Source: Spiro-02 sp964465155 (GTDB lineage Bacteria > Spirochaetota > Spirochaetia > Sphaerochaetales > Sphaerochaetaceae). Taken from it: 11,094 nucleotides of DNA. Both the position numbers and the translations under genes were made by a program. The DNA lies in the NCBI GenBank assembly GCA_964465155.1, contig CAYXIH010000066.1, forward strand, positions 1-11,094, given 5' to 3'. This document shows, in pieces, positions 1-7,106 of this stretch (within the stretch, counting starts at the first letter, position 1; each line of letters begins with the position of its first letter). The notes under the pieces are model-generated. The model was not told where the DNA came from and ran no database searches. It was given only the letters and a program-made list of their open reading frames with translations.

Positions 1-7
1 GATCACG

Positions 8-217
8 ATGGCGAAAGTAATTGTTCACACTCACACAAGACCGGATTCACCGATGCTTACCAGAAAAGCCTCGGTTGGTACGTATTGTTCCTTGGGTCAG
101 TTGGCAGACCATTTCGAGAAGCACAAGCCAACGGATGGTCCTATGCCTGATACGCTCGATACCGAGGATGTCTCTCCCGATCCGGAGAAGTCATCAAGTG
201 AAAACGGAGAAGAGTGA
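8..217 (+). CDS. Small acidic-tailed hypothetical protein (possibly the 3' end of a longer gene)
   Basis: I do not recognise this 69-codon ORF. The reading frame stays open back to the left edge of the window (codons ATC ACG precede the ATG), and there is no room to see an SD, so it may be the C-terminal part of a longer gene. The C-terminal third is rich in Asp, Glu, Pro and Ser (ending SSSENGEE), which looks like a disordered acidic tail; the N-terminal half is mixed polar with a single Cys. No signal peptide, membrane segment or known motif is visible. It ends about 55 bases before the asnB promoter and about 95 bases before a terminator-like hairpin, so that hairpin could also end this transcript. 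An overlapping +1 frame (21-266) is open too but gives an Arg/Ser/Ile-rich translation that looks less natural. Coding status is uncertain. Confidence 0.4.
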   Translation: MAKVIVHTHTRPDSPMLTRKASVGTYCSLGQLADHFEKHKPTDGPMPDTLDTEDVSPDPEKSSSENGEE

Positions 218-271
218 CCAGGTGGTTGCAATCATCGGTATGAACTTGCTGCAGCACCATGACTAGCAATG

Positions 272-301
272 TTGACACTCCTGATGAAAAGCCGATAGTA
301 T
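272..301 (+). promoter_or_regulatory. Candidate sigma70 promoter for asnB
   Basis: A perfect -35 hexamer TTGACA (272-277) is followed, 18 bases later, by TAGTAT (296-301), a 4/6 match to the -10 consensus. The predicted transcription start is near 307-309, so the RNA would enter the terminator-like hairpin within its first few bases. It was called by eye from consensus and spacing only. Confidence 0.5.
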
Positions 302-310
302 CTTCCACAA

Positions 311-358
311 GAAACAAAGACGTTTCGCCCTGAGGGGCGGAGCGTCTTTTTTCGTTTC
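311..358 (+). terminator. Terminator-like hairpin in the asnB leader (attenuator candidate)
   Basis: AAAGACG (316-322) pairs with CGTCTTT (343-349), and inside it CGCCC (326-330) pairs with GGGCG (335-339), followed by a T run to 352. The outer GAAAC (311-315) can extend the stem by pairing with GTTTC (354-358), or instead pair with a second GTTTC at 322-326, which would break the terminator stem. The hairpin lies between the promoter and the asnB SD (GGAGG, 360-364). It may simply end transcription from the left, or act as an attenuator for asnB. No T-box sequence is visible. Confidence 0.65.
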
Positions 359-373
359 TGGAGGTACCCAACC

Positions 374-2062
374 ATGTGTGGATTCGTAGGAATGTTCGAT
401 ATTGCCCAGGATGCTGCCAGTTACCGGCAACAAGTCCTTGGGATGTCGCGGAAGCTTCGTCATAGGGGACCGGACTGGTCCGGCATCTTCTGTGGCGATG
501 ATGTGGTGATCAGCCATGAGCGCCTGTCGATCGTGGACCCCTTGTCCGGCAAGCAGCCGTTGTACAGCAAGGATGGCAAGCTGGTGCTTGCTGTGAATGG
601 TGAGATCTACAACCATCAGGAAATTCGCAGGCAGTATGATGGATCGAACGGCAAATACTACGAGTTCCTGACCCAAAGTGACTGTGAGGTCATCCTTGCG
701 CTGTACAGGGACAAAGGGGTCGATTTCCTGGAAGACCTCAATGGCATCTTTGCCTTTGCCCTGTATGACATGGACAAGGATGTCTATCTCATCGGACGCG
801 ACCATATCGGTATCATCCCGTTGTATCAGGGATGGGATGGAGATGGCCACTACTTCGTAGCAAGTGAACTCAAGGCCTTGGAAGGCATCTGCTCCACGAT
901 CGAGGAGTTCCCTCCAGGAAGCTACTATTACAGCCCGGATGAAAAGACCACCAGATGGTATTCCCGTGATTGGGAGCAGTATGATGCGGTCAAGGAGCAT
1001 GTCAGCGACATTGATGAGCTGCGTGCATCCTTGGAAGCGGCGGTCAAGCGCCAGCTGATGAGCGATGTCCCCTACGGGGTGTTGCTCTCTGGTGGGTTGG
1101 ACAGCACGATCATTGCGGCAGTCACCGCACGCTTTGCGGCAAAGCGGGTAGAGACGGCCGACTCCGAGGTAGCCTGGTGGCCAAGGCTGCACAGCTTCGC
1201 CATTGGCTTGGAAGGCTCTCCTGACTTGGCTGCCGCCCGTGTGGCCGCCGACTATATCGGGACGGTCCACCACGAGGTGCACTTCACCATTGATGAAGCC
1301 CTTGATGCTCTGGATGAAGTCATCTATTACCTGGAAACGTATGATATCACGACAGTCAGGGCATCGACGCCGATGTTCCTCCTTGCCCGTGTCATCAAGT
1401 CGATGGGGATCAAGATGGTATTGTCAGGTGAAGGTTCGGATGAGTTGTTTGGTGGATACCTCTACTTCCACAAGGCTCCGGGACCCAAGGACCTCCATGA
1501 TGAAACGGTGCGCAAGCTGGGCAAGCTCCACTTGTATGACTGCCTGCGTGCGAACAAATCCCTCGCGGCGTGGGGTGTGGAGGGCCGAGTTCCGTTCCTG
1601 GACAAGGAGTTCATCGACGTCGCCATGCGTCTCAACCCCAAGGACAAGATGTCTGTCGACGAGCATGGCAAGCCACGTATCGAGAAGTGGATTCTCCGCG
1701 AGGCGTTCAAGGAGTACATGCCTGCCTCCATTGCATGGAGACAGAAGGAGCAGTTCTCCGACGGGGTGGGGTACAACTGGATTGATACCCTGCGGGCCCT
1801 GACCAACGAGCGTGTCAGCGACGTGCAGTTTTCAACCGCGGCACGGCGGTTCCCCGTCAACACTCCGTCTACCAAGGAGGAGTACTACTACCGGAGCATC
1901 TTTGCAAAGCACTTCCCCTCCGATACTGCAGCAAAGTGTGTTCCCCATGAGGCCTCCGTCGCCTGTTCGACCGCCATTGCATTGGAATGGGACGCGGCGT
2001 TCAAGAAGATGAATGAGCCGTCGGGACGTGCGATTGCCGGAGTGCACGACAGCGCCTATTGA
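374..2062 (+). CDS. asnB: Asparagine synthetase B (glutamine-hydrolysing)
   Basis: This cytoplasmic enzyme makes asparagine from aspartate, ATP and glutamine. The 562-residue product matches the usual length of the E. coli AsnB type (about 554). The N-terminal class II glutaminase domain starts with Met-Cys2, the nucleophile exposed after Met removal, and shows RHRGPD (about 29-34), Arg50-Leu51 and the NGEIYN loop (75-80) that binds glutamine. The synthetase domain carries the PP-loop SGGLDS (239-244), GEGSDELFGGY (352-362) and the VPFLDKEF segment. The C-terminus has the CVPHEASVACSTAIALEW stretch and ends in GVHDSAY, as in E. coli AsnB. The start follows GGAGG (360-364) with a 9-base spacer. 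The gene has its own candidate promoter and a hairpin leader; the alpha/beta hydrolase follows after 44 bases, probably in the same transcript. No key residue is missing. Confidence 0.97.
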   Translation: MCGFVGMFDIAQDAASYRQQVLGMSRKLRHRGPDWSGIFCGDDVVISHERLSIVDPLSGKQPLYSKDGKLVLAVNGEIYNHQEIRRQYDGSNGKYYEFLTQSDCEVILALYRDKGVDFLEDLNGIFAFALYDMDKDVYLIGRDHIGIIPLYQGWDGDGHYFVASELKALEGICSTIEEFPPGSYYYSPDEKTTRWYSRDWEQYDAVKEHVSDIDELRASLEAAVKRQLMSDVPYGVLLSGGLDSTIIAAVTARFAAKRVETADSEVAWWPRLHSFAIGLEGSPDLAAARVAADYIGTVHHEVHFTIDEALDALDEVIYYLETYDITTVRASTPMFLLARVIKSMGIKMVLSGEGSDELFGGYLYFHKAPGPKDLHDETVRKLGKLHLYDCLRANKSLAAWGVEGRVPFLDKEFIDVAMRLNPKDKMSVDEHGKPRIEKWILREAFKEYMPASIAWRQKEQFSDGVGYNWIDTLRALTNERVSDVQFSTAARRFPVNTPSTKEEYYYRSIFAKHFPSDTAAKCVPHEASVACSTAIALEWDAAFKKMNEPSGRAIAGVHDSAY

Positions 2063-2080
2063 GGAACTGAAACTGGCAGG

Positions 2081-2113
2081 ATATCATGTGGCGGGAGGTA
2101 CGCCACATGATAT
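2081..2113 (+). promoter_or_regulatory. Perfect 13-bp hairpin presenting the hydrolase SD in its loop
   Basis: ATATCATGTGGCG (2081-2093) is an exact reverse complement of CGCCACATGATAT (2101-2113). The 7-base loop GGAGGTA (2094-2100) is the SD of the hydrolase, and the ATG (2107-2109) sits inside the 3' arm. No T run follows, so this is not a standard terminator. It lies 18 bases after the asnB stop, so ribosomes finishing asnB would cover or melt it, which suggests translational coupling. The palindrome could instead be a protein-binding operator in DNA. The pairing is seen directly; the role is inference. Confidence 0.75.
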
Positions 2114-2958
2114 TTGCGTATGAAGGACAGCAGTTGTACTATGAGGTTCACGGGACGGGAGTTCCGTTGGTAATGCTCCATGGCTATCGGGTGGACCACC
2201 GCATCATGACAGACTGCATGGAACCGTTGTTCGACGGTCCCCGGGCATTGCCTTTCTGCAGGGTGTATCTCGATCTTCCGGGAATGGGGGAGAGCAGTGC
2301 CCCCTCCTGGCTGAGGAATGCCGACGATATGCTGGATATCCTGATTGCCTGTATCAACGAGGTAGTGGGGTTTGGTCCGTTCGCGATAGCAAGCGAGTCC
2401 TATGGTGGCTATCTTGCACGTGGACTGGCGCGAAAACTCTCCAGCAGGATCTTGGGCATCTTGTTCATTGCCCCCTGCATCTTTCCTGACCGAAGCAAAC
2501 GGACACTGCCCAAATTCTATGTCTGCACCCGGCAAGGCATGGATTCCTTCCAGGACCATCGTGATTATGATTCGTTCTGCAGCGTGATGGCGGTGCAGAC
2601 ACCAGCAACATGGACTGCATACCAGAAGAGCATCATGAGTGGGATACGGCAGGGCAACCGGCCCTTCCTAGACTCATTTGCTACCAATGGGTATCAATTC
2701 TCATTCCAAATAGACCATCTGGGGATGCCGTATCTGTTTCCGACCTTGTTCGTCACGGGCAGGCAGGACAATGTGGTTGGATATGCAGATGCGTTCTCCA
2801 TTCTCGGAGACTATTCCAGTGGGACATTCGCGGTGCTCGAGGGGGCTGCCCACAACGTGCAGGTTGACCAACGCAAGGAGTTTGAACAGCTAGCCAGCCA
2901 TTGGCTGGCAGCTGTGTATGATCATGCTCCTATGACCTGCACCGAAACCGTGCGTTGA
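2107..2958 (+). CDS. Alpha/beta hydrolase of unknown substrate
   Basis: The 283-residue product has the alpha/beta-hydrolase layout and no signal peptide, so it is probably cytoplasmic. Visible features are the oxyanion-hole motif MLHGY with His25-Gly26, the DLPGMGES strand-turn typical of the proline-iminopeptidase/haloperoxidase-like group, and the nucleophile elbow SESYGGY with Ser98. Asp221 (in TGRQDNV) and His249 (in GAAHNVQ) complete the likely triad. The elbow is S-x-S-x-G rather than the usual G-x-S-x-G. I chose the ATG at 2107 because GGGAGG (2093-2098) is 8 bases upstream; an in-frame ATG at 2086 would lie before that SD and has none of its own. The gene probably shares the asnB transcript. 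Its last 37 bp overlap the 3' end of the convergent yjbQ. The substrate (ester, amide or other) cannot be told from sequence. Confidence 0.86.
   Translation: MIFAYEGQQLYYEVHGTGVPLVMLHGYRVDHRIMTDCMEPLFDGPRALPFCRVYLDLPGMGESSAPSWLRNADDMLDILIACINEVVGFGPFAIASESYGGYLARGLARKLSSRILGILFIAPCIFPDRSKRTLPKFYVCTRQGMDSFQDHRDYDSFCSVMAVQTPATWTAYQKSIMSGIRQGNRPFLDSFATNGYQFSFQIDHLGMPYLFPTLFVTGRQDNVVGYADAFSILGDYSSGTFAVLEGAAHNVQVDQRKEFEQLASHWLAAVYDHAPMTCTETVR
2887..2914 (-). terminator. Hairpin just after the yjbQ stop, inside the convergent hydrolase gene
   Basis: CAGCT (2887-2891) and GCCAGCC (2893-2899) pair with GGCTGGC (2903-2909) and AGCTG (2910-2914): 12 bp with one bulged A and an ATT loop. Read on the minus strand it begins 7 bases after the yjbQ stop codon and is followed by TTCAAACT, a poor T run. 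Position and strength suggest it ends the minus-strand operon, but the weak T tract leaves this uncertain. Confidence 0.45.
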
Positions 2959-3320
2959 CGCGGTCCGTCGAATTCGCAGAACCAGATTCCCTGCCAGGTA
3001 CCCAATACGGGTGCACCCTTTGATACAATGAGTGTCTGTCCGCTTCCAATGCAGCTTGCCTTGAGGTGGGCTGCACTGTTGCCTTCTGCATGCCGGAATT
3101 CCGGTCGGTCAGGGAAGGCTGCATCCAATCCCAGGAGCATGTCGTGCACGACATCTGGGTCTGCGTTCTCGTTGACGGTGATGCCAGCGGTGGTGTGGGG
3201 ACACCAGATGATGCACATGCCCTCCCATACCCCGCTGCTTGCAACAAGCTTGCGCACCTGTGACGTAATCTCGTACATGCCACACCTTTGTGTGGTGTTG
3301 ATGTTGAATGTCTTGGTCAT
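2922..3320 (-). CDS. yjbQ: YjbQ / UPF0047 family protein (secondary thiamine-phosphate synthase-like)
   Basis: The 132-residue product is a nearly full-length member of the small trimeric YjbQ family (about 138 residues in E. coli). The family signatures are clear: CPHTTAGITVNENADPDV (40-57), RHAEGNSAAHLKAS (76-89) and LGTWQGIWFCEFDGPR (106-121). The conserved His42, His77 and His85 are candidate ligands or catalytic residues. E. coli YjbQ has weak thiamine-phosphate synthase activity, but the true role of the family is unsettled. The ATG (3320-3318) overlaps the TGA of the upstream FAH-family gene in an ATGA junction and has no SD of its own, so translation is probably coupled. The last 37 bp overlap the opposing hydrolase gene. 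No thiamine genes are nearby; it is the last gene of the minus-strand group. Confidence 0.93.
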   Translation of the reverse strand: MTKTFNINTTQRCGMYEITSQVRKLVASSGVWEGMCIIWCPHTTAGITVNENADPDVVHDMLLGLDAAFPDRPEFRHAEGNSAAHLKASCIGSGQTLIVSKGAPVLGTWQGIWFCEFDGPRQRTVSVQVIGA

Positions 3321-4075
3321 GGTGCTACGATCGTATTGGTGAGGGTACCGATGCCCTCGATGATAATGTCCACCTGAGCCCCGATGTCCATTCCCGCTAT
3401 TCCTCCCGGAGTTCCTGTGAGTATCACATCCCCTGGGAGCAACGTCATGACCTTGGAGAGGTAGCTGACCAGGAAATCGGTCTTGAATATCAGGTTGGAG
3501 GTGTTGGATCGTTGCATCACCTTCCCGTTGACCCTGCTTTCGATGGCAAGGTTGTCCGGGTCCACCTCGTCGGTGATCACCGGTCCCAGTGGCATGAACG
3601 TGTCAAATGATTTGGCTACGGTCCACTGGCCCTGCTTGGGCTGCAGGTCCCGTGCCGTGACATCGTTGGCACAGGTGTAGCCAAGGATATACTGCCTTGC
3701 ATCTTGGGGTTCCACGTTGTGGGCAGCTTTCTTGATGACTATTGCAAGTTCCGCCTCATAATCGAGCCTGTGGCACTGAGGAGGATATACGATACCCTGC
3801 AACGGGGAGGCCAAGCTGGTGGAGGGCTTGAGGAAGACTACCGGTTCCGTGGGGATCGGGAGGTTGAACTCCTTTGCGTGGTCTTGGTAATTCAGGCCAA
3901 TACAGACACCCTTGGATGGAACACACGGGGCCAGGAGCTTTGCCTCGGCGTATGGGACGAGCACGTCGGTGGGGACATAGGTGTCGAACGGGCTCCCGTC
4001 TATCAGGCGGATCTGGTCATCCTCAAGGATGCCAAACGACGGAAACCATTGGTATAGGAACCGAACAAACTTCAT
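3317..4075 (-). CDS. Fumarylacetoacetate hydrolase (FAH) family protein
   Basis: The 252-residue product is a cytoplasmic FAH-fold enzyme; the family hydrolyses or decarboxylates small 2-oxo or acylpyruvate-type acids using Mg2+ or Mn2+. Visible signatures are GLNYQDHAKE, LDYEAELAIVI with metal ligands Glu107 and Glu109, CANDVTARDLQ with Asp138, WTVAKSFDTFMPLGP with Lys155, and TGTPGG near the C-terminus. The ATG at 4075 follows AAGAAGGAGG with a 5-base spacer; the frame is open 46 codons further upstream, but that would run into the lyase gene and has no comparable SD. It lies 40 bases after the lyase stop and overlaps yjbQ by 4 bases, so it is very probably in the same operon. A role in breakdown of a sugar-derived keto acid fits the pectin context, but FAH proteins are functionally varied and the substrate cannot be assigned. 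Confidence 0.93.
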   Translation of the reverse strand: MKFVRFLYQWFPSFGILEDDQIRLIDGSPFDTYVPTDVLVPYAEAKLLAPCVPSKGVCIGLNYQDHAKEFNLPIPTEPVVFLKPSTSLASPLQGIVYPPQCHRLDYEAELAIVIKKAAHNVEPQDARQYILGYTCANDVTARDLQPKQGQWTVAKSFDTFMPLGPVITDEVDPDNLAIESRVNGKVMQRSNTSNLIFKTDFLVSYLSKVMTLLPGDVILTGTPGGIAGMDIGAQVDIIIEGIGTLTNTIVAP

Positions 4076-4115
4076 GGGTGCCTCCTTCTTGGGAACTGGT
4101 TCATGATATACCCGT

Positions 4116-7037
4116 TCAACGCATTGGTATAGATGCTCCGATGCCAACCGGAGCTTGGGTGTTGGGTTGCAGCAACCCATGCATCTCAATGGTGCCATCG
4201 GGTGCAACTGCAATGGGTGTCGCCAAGTTGGTGTCCTGGAGCATCTTCAGCGTGAAGATGTCACCACTTGCATTTTTCGATACCGAGCCGTTGAAAAAAT
4301 AGTTGTCGTCTGACAGCACGTGCTGTGCCTCGCCGATCGTATCCGCCTCTCCTCCTTCCAGGGAGAGGACACCGGTGGCTTTGAACAACCGTTGGCCGGT
4401 TCCCTTGCCATAGAGGCTGATGTTGCTTCCTGAGTTGCCATACGAGGTGACTTGCTGGAGGACCAGGGCTGGATTGCTATTGCTGGTGATGCCGCTGCGT
4501 CCATTGGCGTAGGAGATGCTGTTGCGCAGTACGTGCTCCACTGCAATGCCATCACCACCCATCTTGAACCCGTTGCCATCTCCATCACCCGAGCCATCTG
4601 AGAGAGACCCATTGCCATAGGCTACGCAGGACTCGATCGTCACTGCCCCTATGGGGCCGGACTCTATCTTGGAGAAGAGATCCCAACCGTCGTCGACATT
4701 GTGATAGGCGATGCAGTTGACAAATACATTTCCTTCCGCACAGGTGAGCTTTGCTGCAAATCCATCGGCATTGTTCTGCGCTGGGTCACAGTTGTCGTGG
4801 CTGACGCACCCTTGGATGGTGTTCCTGCGGGGCCATTTCTCCCACGTCTCGGTGCTGGTGCCAGAGATCTGGATCCCCGTGTCCCCGCATTCGTAGGCAT
4901 TGACCAGCCTGACGATATTGTCATTGCCAGCTACCTGCAGTCCCTTCACGTTGCCAATGGTCCTGCGGATGTCCATGCCCTCGATGATCCACCAATTCCC
5001 CCAGAGCTGCATCCCTCCGCTGGCCATGGAGAAGTCAAGGATTGCCCGTTGTCCAGCAGCACTTCTCAAGGTCTTGGGTGCATTGTTCTTGCCGTTGTTT
5101 CCACGCTCGATGATCAGGGGGCGTGAGAGAGAGTAAGTACCTCCTGCAAGCTCGATCGTCTGGCCAGGACGTACATACGCCACTGCACTGGCTATATCGA
5201 GGGGGTCTTGTTGGGTTGCGTTGCCAAAGGGACTCCCGTTGGGAGATGCATACAGGACCTTTCCTTCATACCCCATGAGGATGACAGTATGCATGATGGT
5301 CGCTGGAGCATAGCTTTCTACATATTTCTTCAATATCCTGTCATATGAAGCCATGGTTTGCTGGGCACCTGGGCGATAGGAAGGATTAGGAACAAAGGTG
5401 ACCTGGTAGTCGTTGAACCCCGGTTCGAGTTTGAAATTCTGTGTGAAGTCCACAAATGCATGCACTTCCTTGTTCGCGACAAGGACTTTTCCATTGTCAT
5501 CGGTTACCGTCAGGTTTCCGTCTGCATTGGCGGTGAACACGAACGGATAGGATGTCTCTCCATAGGTGGAGGGACTGTCTACCTTGACCTGCAGGGGGAT
5601 CAATTCATCGGGTTCTGCAACTGCCGGAGGATCGGTTGCCGTGTCTGTGATGGTCAGTTGTACGTCGCTGACGGTGGCGTTGCACCCACGGGCAACGGCA
5701 AAACCGACATAGATGTTCTTGTCGAGCACCATGAGCTTTTCAGGACCGTAGAGGATGAACTCCTCAATGGTCTCCTCATTGGTGTTGGGCCTGCGATAGA
5801 TGGCATGGTAGCCAGTGTTGTCCTTCTTGAGGGTGATGGTATAGACATCACCGGTGCGTACCAGCTCGCTTTGGTCGTAGCTGAACGCACGTGAGAGGGA
5901 AGTGCCCTCCTGTGCTATCATCTGGTCTCCACCTGCAATGACTTCTTGCGTGATCCCAGTGACAAACCGCGAACCCAGAGTATCCTTGCTGGTTTTCTTG
6001 GTGCCTCCAATGACTTCCTCAAACTTTGTTGCAAGTACAGCGGCACTGTTGGTGTAGTGGTTGATCCCCGACACTCCGTCTTGTCCGAGGCTGTCCAATG
6101 CCAAGATCCCAAACCCTTCCTGTCCATCTGCAATTGGATTGATGTAGTCGATGGTGAATGTCCCCGTAAGCTCGAAGTTCTCGGTTGCCCCGTCAATGAC
6201 GGTGTAGTAGAAGGAGATGCCATCATGGAATGCGGTGAACTTTCCCCCCTTGGAGTCAATGCTACCCGTCTTGGGGTCAAACGTGCAGGAGGCGAGGGCG
6301 AAGGTAAGGTTGTCACTGTCCAGCATGGTCATGGTATTCAGTACTTCTGCCTTGGAAGATTGGCCGAATGTTGTGAATTGCCACTGTCTTTCTGGCTCTT
6401 GGCGTACAGTCTTTTGGAGGATTGCTGGGGTGCTCTGCTCCTGTCCACGCCATGCTGTTGCGCTGATGGTCACCAGGCTTCCTACTGCAAGGCCAGAGAA
6501 TTGCATGGGTGTCGCCGTGTCGGAAACGCGCATGGCGATTGGTTGGTCCTCTTGGTCATGGAGCACCACTGCATACCCGGTGGCTTCATCCACAGGAGGG
6601 AAGGAGACTTCCAATGTTCCATTGCCTCTGTTCATTACACCCACAGCGGGAGAGAGCAATGGGAGTGTGTAGTCATATTGATAGAGGCCACTTGCTTTGG
6701 GTTGTTCTTCGGTCTTCCGTTTTCCCAATACCTGCAGTGTATAGTCACCGCTTGCGTCCAGTGTGAACTGAACGCTGCGCTGTGCGCTGCGTGCCCGCCC
6801 CACGGGGCGTGAGTCAATCAGTTTTCCTTGGGAGTTGGTCAAGAGCACTTCTCCGGTATCATAGCCAGTGGGACCCGTAGGAAGGGTAATGTCCACTGTA
6901 ATCCTATAGGGATCTTCTTGTGTTACTGAAACCGAATCGACCGTTGGTTGTGGGACTTCATTCCAAGGCGTTGCAGCACACAGACCGTATACGCTGACGA
7001 TTGCAGTGAGCAGGAGAACGGGTAGGCGTTTGTTCAT
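4116..7037 (-). CDS. Secreted multidomain PL9 pectate (polygalacturonate) lyase
   Basis: The 973-residue protein begins with a signal peptide (Lys/Arg at 3-4, hydrophobic 5-20, likely cut near Ala22; Cys20 lacks a good lipobox). Residues about 30-205 look like two fibronectin-III-like beta domains, about 219-470 a jelly-roll-like sandwich, about 475-560 another beta module, and about 593-930 a right-handed beta-helix starting at YASPNG (596). The helix has the PL9 hallmarks: NADGFAAKLT with Asp758, VDDGWDLF with Asp782, Asp783 and Asp786, and GNGFKMGG with Lys825. The spacing of the four Asp is identical to the Ca2+ site of Dickeya Pel9A (209/233/234/237), and Lys825 matches its catalytic Lys273 with 3 extra residues. 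It should cleave homogalacturonan by beta-elimination outside the cytoplasm. The SD GAGG lies 7 bases before the ATG. A terminator separates it from the upstream gene; two enzymes follow. Confidence 0.92.
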   Translation of the reverse strand: MNKRLPVLLLTAIVSVYGLCAATPWNEVPQPTVDSVSVTQEDPYRITVDITLPTGPTGYDTGEVLLTNSQGKLIDSRPVGRARSAQRSVQFTLDASGDYTLQVLGKRKTEEQPKASGLYQYDYTLPLLSPAVGVMNRGNGTLEVSFPPVDEATGYAVVLHDQEDQPIAMRVSDTATPMQFSGLAVGSLVTISATAWRGQEQSTPAILQKTVRQEPERQWQFTTFGQSSKAEVLNTMTMLDSDNLTFALASCTFDPKTGSIDSKGGKFTAFHDGISFYYTVIDGATENFELTGTFTIDYINPIADGQEGFGILALDSLGQDGVSGINHYTNSAAVLATKFEEVIGGTKKTSKDTLGSRFVTGITQEVIAGGDQMIAQEGTSLSRAFSYDQSELVRTGDVYTITLKKDNTGYHAIYRRPNTNEETIEEFILYGPEKLMVLDKNIYVGFAVARGCNATVSDVQLTITDTATDPPAVAEPDELIPLQVKVDSPSTYGETSYPFVFTANADGNLTVTDDNGKVLVANKEVHAFVDFTQNFKLEPGFNDYQVTFVPNPSYRPGAQQTMASYDRILKKYVESYAPATIMHTVILMGYEGKVLYASPNGSPFGNATQQDPLDIASAVAYVRPGQTIELAGGTYSLSRPLIIERGNNGKNNAPKTLRSAAGQRAILDFSMASGGMQLWGNWWIIEGMDIRRTIGNVKGLQVAGNDNIVRLVNAYECGDTGIQISGTSTETWEKWPRRNTIQGCVSHDNCDPAQNNADGFAAKLTCAEGNVFVNCIAYHNVDDGWDLFSKIESGPIGAVTIESCVAYGNGSLSDGSGDGDGNGFKMGGDGIAVEHVLRNSISYANGRSGITSNSNPALVLQQVTSYGNSGSNISLYGKGTGQRLFKATGVLSLEGGEADTIGEAQHVLSDDNYFFNGSVSKNASGDIFTLKMLQDTNLATPIAVAPDGTIEMHGLLQPNTQAPVGIGASIPMR

Positions 7038-7054
7038 GGTGGTACCTCATGGGT

Positions 7055-7094
7055 AAAGAAAAGCCGCGTTCTGGTGTGTCATCCAAAACGCGGC
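7055..7094 (-). terminator. Intrinsic terminator between the small secreted protein and the lyase gene
   Basis: On the minus strand GCCGCGTT (7094-7087) pairs with AACGCGGC (7070-7063), with three more pairs (TGG/CCA) beyond a single mismatch and an 8-base loop, and is followed by TTTTCTTT (7062-7055). It starts 12 bases after the stop of the small gene and ends 7 bases before the SD of the lyase, so it would lower lyase expression relative to the first gene unless transcription reads through. Confidence 0.8.
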
Positions 7095-7106
7095 CAGGAG
7101 GAGAAA

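Noticed and set aside
240..266. Short ORF (MNLLQHHD) upstream of asnB as an attenuation leader peptide
   Set aside because: It lies upstream of the proposed promoter, has only one Asn codon and no SD, and does not overlap the hairpin.
311..358. T-box riboswitch for asnB
   Set aside because: The leader is too short and has no T-box consensus (AGGGUGGNACCGCG) or specifier stem.
263..1282. 339-codon minus-strand frame opposite asnB
   Set aside because: A shadow of the strongly recognised asnB; its translation matches no family and is rich in implausible residues.
2081..2113. Intrinsic terminator after asnB
   Set aside because: There is no T run after the stem, and the structure is centred on the SD of the next gene.
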